64,000 bases of DNA from Pyronema omphalodes (taxonomy: Eukaryota > Ascomycota > Pezizomycetes > Pezizales > Pyronemataceae): the NCBI GenBank assembly GCA_024516155.1, contig JAJJXM010000046.1, positions 372,001 through 436,000 of the forward strand, written 5' to 3'. A program made the translations under genes and the position numbers. How positions within the stretch are numbered: position 1 is the stretch's first letter; every line of letters begins with the position of its first letter. A model generated the notes under the pieces. It saw only the letters and a program-made list of their open reading frames with translations. It made no database searches and was not told where the DNA came from. Shown piece by piece: positions 13,201 to 23,629 of the stretch.

Positions 13201-16200
13201 CAAACGGGTGGCGGGCTCGGAAACGCACTTTTCCGCATCATCAATTTATCGGCCAGTTCGCAAAGTTGCATAACCAAACCGTATTACAGTTACCGAAGCC
13301 ACTTTCGAAATCGCCAGCGCACCTCTGAGAGTTCATCCATCGCCGAATGTCGCAGAGGTGTCCCTTCCTTTCACCAGACGAATCCGATTATCCAAAACGT
13401 AATGCGGGGTCAATTGTCGCAGCCGCCAGTTTCGCCGCGGAGTTCACGCACCACCAAATTCTCTTCCTGGAGCCTCGTTCGGGCACATATAGAGTGAAGG
13501 GATCCAGTGCCGAAGGAGCCAGTGAGATCTCGCCCTTGACCGCGTCATCTCATTATTGAAGCTGATGTTGAAGGAATTGTCGAGGTAGAGAGCGCGTTAA
13601 GAGGCAGTACACGGTCAATATAATATCCCGGAAGAGCTCCCGCTACCCCTCTCATCTCGCAAAGCGATCCAATCCTAAGGGGACGAATCGGGTGTTACTT
13701 TTCTAGGATATCTTGTCGCTATCAAGTCTGTTGTGGGGGTCCATTGCTGACGCCTAAGTCCTCTCACCACCAAGATGCTGGAGAATTGTCCCTACCATCT
13801 GGCCTTCTATCTTATTAAAGTTGAAAATTTTTGAGGAATCGGTAGTTGATCCTGATCGTCGAAGCCACCGTGGTGTAGCTGGATGGAAGGGACCCGCGCG
13901 GTAGAAGTTCGTTGTCCAAACCTGAGTCTACTCACCACGAAGAAGCTGTAACAGTGTCCCCCTGCCCACTCTTTCTCACCCCTCAGATAAGAGGGATGCG
14001 AGAGATACTGGCCACTGATTGTCAAGCCACCATTTTGCAGCTGAGAGTGAGCGAAAGCCCCGAAAAACCAGATACCGGGAGTACTTCCTTCTCCCCTCAT
14101 CTTAAAAAGGAGTAGAATCAGAAATTCTGATCAACAAACCAGACGATACATATCTGTAACCGCATCGTCGATCCAGAAGCCAATACCAGGGTCGTTTATA
14201 TCGTGCCAGGGTTGTTTATATCGACGCAGCCACCTATACCAGAGGCGTTTCCAGATACCATGCCCGCCGACATCAGGCCAGCCGCATGTTTCCTTCCCTC
14301 AAGGAACGCCCCTCCAGAACACGGAAACCAAACAACCACTCAATTCAAGGGAGAAGTTGTAAACCAGCTCCCGGCATCGCCAAACACCAAAGCAAAACAA
14401 GAAACATCAAAAATGAAATATCACTCACCATACCGGGACCTCCCTTCGGTCCTTCGTACCTAACACAAAGCACAATCTTCTCATTGGGGTCCCTTCCAAT
14501 CTCTCCATTCTCAAGTCTTCTCACTAACTCCTCCTCCGAGTCGAAAACCATCGCCTTTCCAGTGAATTCCGTACCCTCCTTTCCGGTAATCTTAGCCACC
14601 GCTCCTCCCGGTGCTAGATTGCCCTTGAGAATTCTGATATGTCCAGTCTTCTTTACCGGCTCTTCAACCTTCTTAATCATCACTTCGCCCGAAGGGTCGA
14701 AGTTAAGATCAGCCGCATTCTTGACATTCTCCCACAATGTCTTTCCAGTAACCGTCATGATATCTCCATGCACCAGTTTTGCCTGAATCAGATACTTCAT
14801 GACCGATTTCATACCACCAATCTTGGCAAGCTCGGAAACCATGTACTTGCCACTGGGCTTCAAATCCGCGAGCATAGGCGTCTTATCGGCGATCTTCTGA
14901 ATGTCGTCAATGGTGAAGTCAATATCGGCAGCATGGGCAATGGCGAGGTAATGTAAAACAGCATTGGTACTTCCTCCCATAACCATCACTACAGCAATGG
15001 CATTCTCCAAACTCTTTCTAGTCACCAAATCCCGGGGACAGATGTTCTTCTCCATAAGCACTCTGATGGCTTCGGCTGCTTGTACGCACTCCCGGAGCTT
15101 AGCAGGGGAGGAAGCGGACGAATCAGCGGTCGTGGCGGTGGTAGTAGACGAGTTAGGAAGCATAAGACCCATGGCTTCCAAGGATGTGGCCATAGTATTG
15201 GCGGTGTACATTCCTCCACAAGCTCCAGCTCCAGGGCACGCGTGGCGGGTGATGTCTTCAAGATCCGCAGTTTCCATCTTGCCATAGCTGTGAGCACCGA
15301 GGGCCTCGAAACAAGTACTGATGTTGATAGTGCCTCGTTTCTCGGAGTGACCGGGTTGAATACTGCCGCCGTAGATCAGGAGGGAGGGGCGGTTGTGACG
15401 AAGGATGGCAAGGACACCTGAAGGAATTAGTTTTGGATTGTGGAGAAACGCCTTTGCCAAATATATGGATGATGATATGAGGGAGAAGATGTGGATGCAA
15501 TTGAACCGCTCGATATTATCATAGGGGCTTTGATTAGGAATTCGGGAATTCCGGGGATGATAGGCGACCAACGAGGGAGGACTTACAGCCAGGCATATTC
15601 TTGTCGCAACCAGGAATGGCGATACAAGCATCCTGTTAATTGGAGTTAGTTGGGCTTTGTTTTACCGGTATTAAATGATTTCAGGCTGTATCTCCTTTAC
15701 GGCCTTTCTTTTCGACAAGTTGTGGTTCAACATACATGGTGCTGGGCAAATGTGGTCCTATTGTTGTCAGCTAAAGCTTGTTAAATATCAATGGAGCCGT
15801 TGTCAGGTACGTTTCAAGAGAATCCGCAATAATCTCTCTACTTTGAAGTGAGAATCTCATTCCTGTGATGCATTAGAATCTTTGGTTTCTAATCGGATTG
15901 CGAGTTGCAGCAAGTCAACACTCGCTGATGATTGCTGCAGGTTTCTTTAAATCAAGAGCTGTTATGGAGCTCAGAATCAAGAGCCTCTGCAAGCTGCACG
16001 TACCTTGGTTTCCCATGGTAATCGCATCAGAAACCTACACTCCGACATCAATTATCAATCGTTGTTCTTGCGAGAATGAAGGAGATATGAAAGAGGAGTC
16101 AACGGGAAATCCGGAATATACGTACACCGATAGTGTTATACTGCCATCCGATAAAGCCTTGCTCCTCGAGGGCCCTTTTCACGGTACGACCCAAGTCGAA

Positions 16201-16893
16201 TACTAGGTCCAATCAGCATTGTCCAAGTCTCTTCGTACTCCACAGGCTTAATTAGGCGTGGAAGATCCTTTATCAGGATCCATTCAAGAGGAGAATGGGA
16301 AGAACGCACAGTGCATGCTATTTTCGATGGCATCGTTAGCGTTATTGTCCACGACTTCAGGTATCGCAGCGAAGTTGGGGTTTGTGGGAGAATTTGGAGC
16401 TGGGATGGAGATGGAGGACAAGATATATGAAGGGAAGGATGATTGGAGGCACCGACGAGCACCGACCGAATACAGGTCTGTGCAGCAGTTTCGCCACCAA
16501 ACACCTCCACCTCCATCCTTGGGGTTCATCACAAGGCCCATCAAAAAAGAAACGGAACACTTACTTGCAAGGATTTCCCTCGAACCACATGGTCGCAACT
16601 CCTATCATTCTCATCAGTCATCATCGATCTCTCCAGCCATATCCAACCTCCTCATTTCTCTGGAGGATTGTTTAAGGCTACATACCAACCTGCGGTGCTC
16701 CAGTCATCTGCTGTTCATTCTCGACTCCGGCAGCATAAAGCATAGCCTGAGCACCGGGGAACTCATGGCCATTGGTGATCTTTGCCGACCAGCGATTCAG
16801 AACGGGAGTTTTGTCGGCTTTGAGAGTGCCGTGGGGAATACACGGGAAAGCAAGGAAACGGGATGTTTCTTTTTGACTAGTTTCGGCTGACAT
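10266..16893 (-). CDS. ILV3: Dihydroxyacid dehydratase (IlvD/Edd family)
   Basis: It makes 2-keto acids from 2,3-dihydroxy acids, the third common step of valine, leucine and isoleucine synthesis. My exon model, from the ATG at 16893 downward: 16686-16893, 16565-16601, 16310-16317, 16126-16202, 16004-16034, 15811-15862, 15736-15757, 15587-15632, 14429-15417, 10950-11034, 10858-10878, 10709-10758, 10483-10647, 10266-10286. All phases agree and give 603 residues, the usual length. The iron-sulfur cysteines are C81 (GNPC), C154 (GCDKNMPG) and C227 (GAGACGG), spaced 73 and 73 as I recall for [2Fe-2S] members. Further motifs are GPKGGPGM, PEQLKSSGAIMGAGL, DGRYSG, ASHGFIVGHV and DGDMVTIDAV. The last 7-codon exon (AVLDMF) is the least certain. 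I see no clear mitochondrial presequence, so a cytosolic paralogue is possible. The 3,394-nt intron 9 is abnormal for such a fungus. Confidence 0.88.
11035..14428 (-). other. Giant intron of the dehydratase gene
   Basis: It is bounded by a GTGAGT donor directly after the codon for Met in GPKGGPGM and an ACAG acceptor directly before PEQLKSS; both fall in phase 0. The contents show no coding gene. From about 12,180 to 14,260 the DNA looks like diverged, irregularly repeated units, unlike the other introns of this gene (50-250 nt). Confidence 0.75.
12180..14260. repeat. Degenerate repeat-like DNA inside the giant intron
   Basis: Related phrases recur at irregular spacing. AATGCGGGGTC occurs near 12,811 and 13,402, with a weaker relative CCAGGGTCGTT near 14,185. 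CGCCAGCGC-type phrases recur near 12,841, 13,022 and 13,312. Phrases resembling GTCGCTGTCAAA or GACGTCGAAGC recur near 12,594, 12,886, 13,145 and 13,715. This suggests an old tandem or transposon-derived array eroded by mutation. The unit length cannot be fixed by eye. Confidence 0.45.
16310..16317 (-). other. 8-nt microexon of dehydratase gene
   Basis: The sense sequence CATGCACT is preceded by AAATAG and followed by GTGCGT. It completes Asn82, encodes Met-His and begins Leu85, restoring NPCN-MHL-FDLG, which is conserved in the family. Without it the frame breaks and the highly conserved MHL is lost. Confidence 0.75.
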
Positions 16894-19800
16894 TGCGGAA
16901 TGTTGATTCGTGGGGGTTGATGGCTGGAGAAATGTGACAGACGAATCGGGGTTTGTTTCGGAGCGGTTTTTTTTGTGTTGGGCTGACGATCGATATGTTT
17001 GATGGCAGCTAGACAGCTAGAAACGGCGCTTCGACCAGGCCTCGACAGGAGAAGCCCACTCTTTTATGACTCGAGAATTCTCTGAGGAGGGGTAAAAAAA
17101 TGTTTTGTTTGTGTGACGGTGGGGTGCGGAACATGCACGTTTGAGGAAGCTTGAATTTCGACGAGTTCGACGAAGTTCATTGATGTATGTACTCTACGCT
17201 CATCTCTTAGCACTTAACGGGAAATATAATCCATCGGCCTTGCAAGTTTCGCAAGCTTTACAGATTCAGACATCGCAAGCTCGTAAACCGCAGTGAATAC
17301 CACCGAGCAGTCATACCCCGCATTCCCTGGCCTCCGTCATCTCCGGGTTCCATGGATTCACGTTGCCCCACCTCAGGCTCTAAAGGGCTAGGGATGAGCG
17401 TTGTCGAAGCGAGTTGCGGGGGGAGGGGTTGTGGATAAATGTCAGGGCAAAGAGGATGAATTGAGCATGAGAAGAGAGGCAGATGAGGGCGGCGATGAAA
17501 GAGTATGAGGACTGGAGGGGAACGAAGGAGGACGACGACAACGGCTGAGAGCAGTCTGAGCAGATGGGGATGCGGATAAGAGGGCGGACGGGCTCCCCGC
17601 TCGCTTGCCCCACGCTTTGCATGTCTCGCATTAGAGAGGTTTATGCGAGCATTGCAGTCGCATTATTCGCTTCTTCTCGCAGCTACTATAGATACGCCCA
17701 GCTACATTGGTAGGATTACCAACACTACGTTCTCGGCACTTTCTGTCTTGCAGGACTCTGTGTGATTCTCGTGCTTCCTGCCAGTGCAGTGCGTCTTTGC
17801 TTGCTGAGCGGTGGGGGTTACCTGGCTTATGTACAGGACAGCACCGGCATCGGGGAAGGGAAGGCGGTTTAAATAGAGCTTTCACTAGCATGTAGGCAGG
17901 GCGGCTATTGGATGTGATTTGGCTGCTTTGGTTGTGATGGGCCTTGGGGCAGTGATATGGCTTGCTGCTGGTGATGGCCGTGATAGAGCAGTTGGATGTG
18001 ATGGGACTGCTTCTGAACGACCAGCAGCATACATATCTGGGTGGATAGCTGGTGATGATGTGATTGTTGATGGATGATATGTGTCGCCAGCGCAGTTCGC
18101 ATTTCAAGTCCGCAAGTGTCGTCATGTCGTTGTCGTGGTGCGATGTAGTCAGTTGCTAGCAGGTGCTAAGGCTTGCTAAATTCTACTCTACTGCTCGTGC
18201 TCGTGCTCGTGCTCGCTCTCTGAATTTTATCTGATGAGAATTATTCTGCTGTGAGCTTGTGGTCTCTCGTGATATGTGGTCTCTCATGCTATGTGCTCTG
18301 TCTTGCTGTACTCTGCCCTCTGCCCTCCACTATCTGTTCTCTCCTGCTATGTGCTCATGTCTTCTCGTCACGCTCGTCATTTTTGTTGGCTGTATGCTGG
18401 CTGCATCATTCTCCTCGTCTTGTTACTCTGTTGGTTCCCGTGATTTTCAAGGCGACCGTGCTTGTTCTTCTTTGGTACTGGGGCAGGCTGCAGATGTGCT
18501 GTATCTAGAGTAGCATGAAGAGAAAGGCTGCTCTTCCGGGTTCGTCTGATGTGTCTCTGATGCATTATGCATTATGCATCTTATGGGATTACTCTTTTTT
18601 TGGTTGAGACACGGTTCTACTACTCGTGCTGCTCTTTCGACCATGTTCTGCCTTGATGCTTCCCTTCCAACTACAGTTGTATGTTCATATGTATGCCTTC
18701 TTCTTCCTCTTCTTCCGTGATGCTGCTCTGTCGTCTATACAACTTCCATCCTCGTTCATCTGTGAAGGCATCCCCACCTCCCCGCTGATCACTCTGCAAC
18801 CAACATCCTACACCACTCTGCCACCAACAGCCTACCTCCCGCAACCTGCTCCAACATCTATATCCTGTCACTCTGTCGGTACCTTTTAAAATCTACTCTA
18901 ACCACCAAGGCTACTCTACGCCCGCCTGTAGCCTCAACAGGCTCTGCAGTTCGTCTGATGCATCATGCACTATGCATTTCGGTACGCTGCTGCTTCTCTT
19001 TTTAGCCGACGCAACTCGGCGGTAGCCCAGCGGATGCTGCCATACGTGCATTCTGTCGATGTCATAAGGTGGGTTGTATTGCGTGGACAGCGGGGTAGTG
19101 GTTGTAAAAGATACAGATTCGTGATAATTTGTCGTAGTCCTGCAATAATTCAACAAGTATAAATGCACCTTGTCGTAGCAGCCTCGTGCCTTGCGATGAC
19201 CCGTCTTCGCTTGGCCGTCCCATGGTTTTGTTACTGGTTCTGGTGGATCGAAGGGCCTATCGGTGGGATATCGATCGTTCCAATCATTCGTTAGAATTGC
19301 TTTGGTTCGGCTGCAGTTGCGCGTTTTGTTTCCACAGGCGCGGCTCAACGAGCTGAGGACTAGACATCCAACCAATCCTTTGGCCGTCAGAACGTGTTTG
19401 ACTGTGCCGTTCCCGTCAACGGCCCGGTGCAGGCATCAGAAATGACATCGCGGATGCCGCTCGAAACACCTTGGGGTGTGGATATATGTGTTGGAAGGAA
19501 ATTGTTGTAAGTCTTCTGAATTATCAACATCTCAAATCGAAAAGTCAGTCATCAAACGATCGCAAAGATGGAGGTGGAGCACTCAAGCAGCGAGGAATCT
19601 TTCGGTTGAATCTTCCTTCCTCTGGGCTTCCAATCATCTTCTCTCCGCACAGCACAACCTCCATCTCCACTCCGAAGTGCCACATCGCCAGCACTGTCCA
19701 CCAACCTTCTTCACACGCCTGTTATCCCAATCACACCAATCACCGTACCAAAGACCCTCACCCGCAAACTAGACAAGGAACATCCTCTCCACACGGAGAC

Positions 19801-20258
19801 GAACCATACTACACACGCCGCACTAGAATCGAAATCTGCAGAACACAGATTTTTGTTCCACCACTTCACAGTCCGCCTGGGGCAGCCACACGGCCCTTGG
19901 TACGCCATACGTACAGTAATCCCGTGGTTTCCTTCCCTTACTTCCTTAATCATCACTACGTTTCTGCAGAGGGTTTTTTTTCCTCTCTATCACCCCGGTC
20001 AAACTACTCTTTATGTACATAGTCACTCTAAAGGGCTAAAGTGCTACCTACACCCCGGAAATTCCAAGACCTAGGAACGAGGAACCACAAGAAAAGCCTG
20101 TCAAAGACCAGCCAAAACCACATGCGTACAGCTTGAGCCTTGCCCAGATTTGCAGCCTCCACATCGAGAGGAGTTTGTTCACCAATTGAATCCCGTATTC
20201 CACCACCGTGCACCACCTATATCCGAGACACCACTTTGTCACGAAAGCAGAGCAATAA
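16894..20258. other. Intergenic region between divergent genes
   Basis: It lies between the 5' ends of the dehydratase (-) and hydrolase (+) genes. No gene is recognised. Open frames such as that at 17,631-18,125 are low-complexity and lack motifs. The part at 18,180-18,900 is rich in TGCTCG/CTCTG-type simple sequence. A phrase combining GTTCGTCTGATG with GCATTATGCAT-like palindromes occurs near 18,540 and, diverged, near 18,950. Confidence 0.55.
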
Positions 20259-20651
20259 ATGTCTGCTACACCCGCAGAAATGTTAAACGAGCTTGCTTCA
20301 ATTACACAATCCGAAACAATCGACGCCGCTGCTACCAAAATCGCCGTCGACCCGATCCATAACGTGCTGCTGTCGACATTGACATTTGCAAAAGGTCACT
20401 TACAAGGTCTACTGGGGGAAAGTGGGTTTGGAAAGGGAGAAATGGCAATTGCGGCATTGTGTGGAGTAGCTACGATTGCAGGTGTCTGTGGAGGAAAAGG
20501 CTTGAAGAAGAGATGGCAGTTAAGGAAGAAGAAAAGAGATGGAAATGCAACGGCAGAGGCGTTGACAGTAGCGCCGGGTACGGGCAGCAACACCGATGAT
20601 AGCTCAAGGAGAGCAAGCATAAGCTCTGGTGAGTGCATGACGTTCTGTTGA
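20259..20651 (+). CDS. Possible first exon of the hydrolase-phosphatase, or a small membrane protein
   Basis: An open frame of 130 residues with a good start context. Residues about 62-82 form a hydrophobic segment (GEMAIAALCGVATIAGVCGG) followed by a basic cluster (KKRWQLRKKKR), as in a single membrane anchor. The frame contains a strong donor, G|GTGAGT at 20,629. Spliced to the acceptor CACAG|TT at 20,910 it joins the downstream hydrolase frame exactly, recreating the same Val codon, and would give one protein of 686 residues anchored in a membrane. Alternatively it is a separate small gene, because the 281-nt gap contains a pyrimidine-rich tract that looks like a promoter or 5' leader. I cannot decide between the two models. 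Confidence 0.5.
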   Translation: MSATPAEMLNELASITQSETIDAAATKIAVDPIHNVLLSTLTFAKGHLQGLLGESGFGKGEMAIAALCGVATIAGVCGGKGLKKRWQLRKKKRDGNATAEALTVAPGTGSNTDDSSRRASISSGECMTFC

Positions 20652-20893
20652 AGAGCTTGACGACGTTCACGAGTTCCGACACGGCCCGATAAGGACGACA
20701 AGGTTTGGCAATGTCGTGATGGAAGACAAGACTCATGGCGCACAAAGCCTTATCTTTCTATCTTACACCAGCCCCATTCTTTCTACTTCCTCACAACAAC
20801 CGCGCTTTATTATCTCTTTCACATCTACCTCTCATCGTGCCTTTTTTTCCTACCTTGTCGCAGTTTCTGCTTCTGCAACACCCTAGCGCTAAC

Positions 20894-22654
20894 ATGGACG
20901 ACGTCACAGTTAACTTTTCCGCCTCATTAATCGCCAAACACACCGCATTAATCAACGTCTCCACACCCCACCACAACTACGAAGGAATCCGTATCTTCCA
21001 CCGTGTACACCCCAAAGCCGCACTCCTACCCCCTCGTCTACCTCTCGTCGTCTTCCTTCACGGCCTCGGTGGTCAAATCCTGCAGTTTTTCAGCCTCATT
21101 GAATACCTTGTCCACTTTTCCCATGTACTTGCTATCGACCTCCCTGGTTGCGGCGGTAGCTCCTTCACCAACAAAGACTGGAGTGCCTACACTACCGCCT
21201 CTCTTAGCGAGCTTGTCGCCGAAATTATCAACAAGTATCGCGGTGAGGACCAGGATGTCGTCATCATTGGTCACAGCATGGGATGTGCGCTAGCTATCAA
21301 CTTGGTCACAAAGGGAGGGCTGTTGGAGCACTGCGCCGCTGGTGTAGTCGCAATCTGCCCGAAAGCTGAAATGAGCGAGAAGGAAGCGAAAGCTGCTCAA
21401 GCCGCCGTCAAGCTACCTGAGTGTGTGTTTGATGTGCTGAGAAAGTTCGATAGGATGGGTGGGTTGGATAGTAGATCGGTCAACAGATTCGTCTGGGAGA
21501 AAGCAAACGAGGATATCAAGAGGTTACAGCTAAAATTTAATGAGGAGTCCCGGACACCGGTCTGGAGGAGGATGATGAAGGGGCTAAGGCTACCAACCAA
21601 GGAGGAGTGGCTTGAGATCAGGGTGCCATTGCTACTATTGGGCGCGACCGAGGATAAAGTTTGCACTGCGGAGGAGGTCGGTAGAATTCATGGGTGGTTT
21701 GATCCGAAGAATTTCCGTGGTGGAAGCAGCAGGGATTCTGGTAGGGCAGGAAGTGTTAGTGATATTGAGGCTGCCGGGGTGGAGGGAGCTATCCTGGAAG
21801 AAACTGTTTCACAGGTGGAGGCAGAGTCAGAGCCAAAGGACGGTAAGACTGTGCCTGCTGCGAGTATTGCGAAGGATATCCACCACCACACTGGCGTCGT
21901 CAAGAAATGCATCATCCCTAATGCAGGTCATGGAGTTCTATACGAATCCCCCAACGTTCTCTGCGGTCTAGTCGGCGAATTCCTCAGCAAGCACGTCAAC
22001 GAAACCCTATCGCTCGGGTGGCAGCTTCTCCAGTTGAAAGAAGACAAATGGCTCCTCAAGAACTTTGAGAAGTGGTCGAAGATTCAATCAGTATCCCCAC
22101 GTATCAAGAGCAAGGATGGGAGAAAGATATCACCTTTCAGAGCTATGAAGACCCTACGGCAGAATGATCCAAACGGACATAATCCGATTGAGTTTTCCAA
22201 GAAGTGGACAGATGTTGGCGACATCATCGATCTTAGTCATGATATGCCAACTTATGATCCTGAAACCTTCGGAGGTGGAATAACTTATCACAAGTGTAAG
22301 TTCCCGAAGCATAGTTGGTTTAATAACCAGAAACTAATAAGCTTTATAGATTCAACTGTCTCAAAGATTCCTCCCACGATTCCCGAGGTTGCCGGTTTCA
22401 TCGCCCTTGTTGATTCAATCCTTGCTACTCCTGGTCGCTCCCCAGACCAATTGATTGCATGTCACTGTCACTACGGTTTCAACAGAACGGGTTTCTTCAT
22501 CTGTACCTACCTCATCGAGAGACTAGGATTCTCAGTAAAGGAGGCTATTGAAGCATTCAAGGAGGCCAGAGCTCCTGGAATCAAGCATCCTCATTTTATT
22601 AATGAGCTCTGGGAGAGGTATTGTAAGGGATTACAGAGAGCGCCGACATTCTAG
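20894..22654 (+). CDS. Alpha/beta hydrolase fused to capping-triphosphatase-like cysteine phosphatase
   Basis: Start chosen at 20,894 (AACATGGAC), since the frame upstream of it is pyrimidine-rich leader-like DNA. One intron at 22,296-22,349 (GTAAGT...ACTAATAAG...TATAG, 54 nt) has no stop and is a multiple of three, so it is easy to miss. The spliced protein has 568 residues. Residues about 45-370 are an alpha/beta hydrolase: FLHGLGG oxyanion region, nucleophile Ser128 in GHSMG, Asp254 and His346. Residues 275-330 are a disordered insertion. Residues about 436-560 are a dual-specificity-type phosphatase with HCxxGxxRTG (Cys507, Arg513), plus DLSHDMPTYDP, FICTYLIE and RAPGI, closely resembling the RNA 5'-triphosphatase domain of metazoan capping enzymes. 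Substrates of both halves are unknown. The combination could be a lipid, phosphoester or RNA-end enzyme. Domain calls are firm; function is inference. Confidence 0.88.
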   Translation: MDDVTVNFSASLIAKHTALINVSTPHHNYEGIRIFHRVHPKAALLPPRLPLVVFLHGLGGQILQFFSLIEYLVHFSHVLAIDLPGCGGSSFTNKDWSAYTTASLSELVAEIINKYRGEDQDVVIIGHSMGCALAINLVTKGGLLEHCAAGVVAICPKAEMSEKEAKAAQAAVKLPECVFDVLRKFDRMGGLDSRSVNRFVWEKANEDIKRLQLKFNEESRTPVWRRMMKGLRLPTKEEWLEIRVPLLLLGATEDKVCTAEEVGRIHGWFDPKNFRGGSSRDSGRAGSVSDIEAAGVEGAILEETVSQVEAESEPKDGKTVPAASIAKDIHHHTGVVKKCIIPNAGHGVLYESPNVLCGLVGEFLSKHVNETLSLGWQLLQLKEDKWLLKNFEKWSKIQSVSPRIKSKDGRKISPFRAMKTLRQNDPNGHNPIEFSKKWTDVGDIIDLSHDMPTYDPETFGGGITYHKCKFPKHSWFNNQKLISFIDSTVSKIPPTIPEVAGFIALVDSILATPGRSPDQLIACHCHYGFNRTGFFICTYLIERLGFSVKEAIEAFKEARAPGIKHPHFINELWERYCKGLQRAPTF

Positions 22655-23567
22655 GTGATTCGGAAGGATCTGAAGGAGGCGATGTAAGTAGGGATCCAGG
22701 AAGCAATCCAGGGGAATATGGAGCAGCGCCACACAAGGACGGAGGTTTGATTTGAGCATGCGGCGATAAACGGTCTTTTGGGAGTTTTGAAATGTTATTT
22801 GGCATGGCGTCGGCGTTGGATTAGATGGGCAATGGTTTTAAGTTTTGAGTCTTTTGCCTTTTGTTTTGGCTTCTTTTTTAATGATGAAATTGATATGACA
22901 ACTAGTGTATGGCGGGGGGTAATGGGATTTTACTATTATGAGATCGGAGAAAAATGGAAGGGAAACGCGGAAGAGATATCAATGTTTTTTATTAGTCAAG
23001 CTGTGGAAGTTAGTTTTTTTAAAGGGAGGTGGGATAATCAATGTTGATTGCGTCGTTGATGAGCAGCTTGCGATTTTCAGTTCCGGTTTCATGTTGAAGT
23101 TTGAGTGGGCTTGAAAGTTGGAAGTTGAGATTACAGTATTATTATCTAGTGAAGAGAGTTATAATTATTCTTTACTCCCATAATTCATGTCATTCATTTC
23201 CCGTAACCGTAACCCTTAACCATCATCCCCTGAATAGCAAGCAAACAGATGAAGTGTCGTTCTCTAGCGCCAAACCATTCCCTGGCAAGTCCATGATCAT
23301 GAGACCAGATACAACCCGGGTTATTGGGAATCTTCCAAGACCACGTGCTTTGTTTCCGGCCAGGAACCAAAACTACCAAAAACAACCCAGCATGGAAATT
23401 CCATAACACCACTTATAAGGAAGCTAATGGTTCGCACGTGGGGGTGTGGGGTGGGTGGGTTGGAAGGTGGCGGTTGGAGGGGGGATGGGAGTGGATTCAA
23501 CCAATCAATACCAATACTTCTACATGTAAGGTCCATCCTCGCGGTAAAAACTAAGGGACAAGTACTA

Positions 23568-23629
23568 AAAGCTTCCAGAAAATTTCCTTCTCGGGGTAAA
23601 GGCTTCTGGAAGCTTTCCTTCTCGGAGGA
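23568..23629. promoter_or_regulatory. Duplicated TTCnnGAA element with 13-bp inverted repeat
   Basis: AAAGCTTCCAGAA (23,568-23,580) is the exact reverse complement of TTCTGGAAGCTTT (23,604-23,616). Each arm carries TTCnnGAA, the core of heat-shock elements, and each is followed by the direct repeat TTTCCTTCTCGG with a period of about 32 bp. It could be a heat-shock-factor-type site or a simple hairpin. No gene start lies close by. Confidence 0.4.

Noticed and set aside
17631..18125. 164-residue minus-strand frame
   Set aside because: Composition follows simple-sequence DNA; no motif or splice context supports a gene.
19471..20022. 183-residue plus-strand frame
   Set aside because: It begins at TTG, is compositionally biased and has no recognisable domain.
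20735..20893. Upstream in-frame ATG extending the hydrolase by 53 residues
   Set aside because: The extension is encoded by pyrimidine-rich leader-like DNA; the ATG at 20,894 has better context, or this stretch is intronic if the upstream exon is joined.
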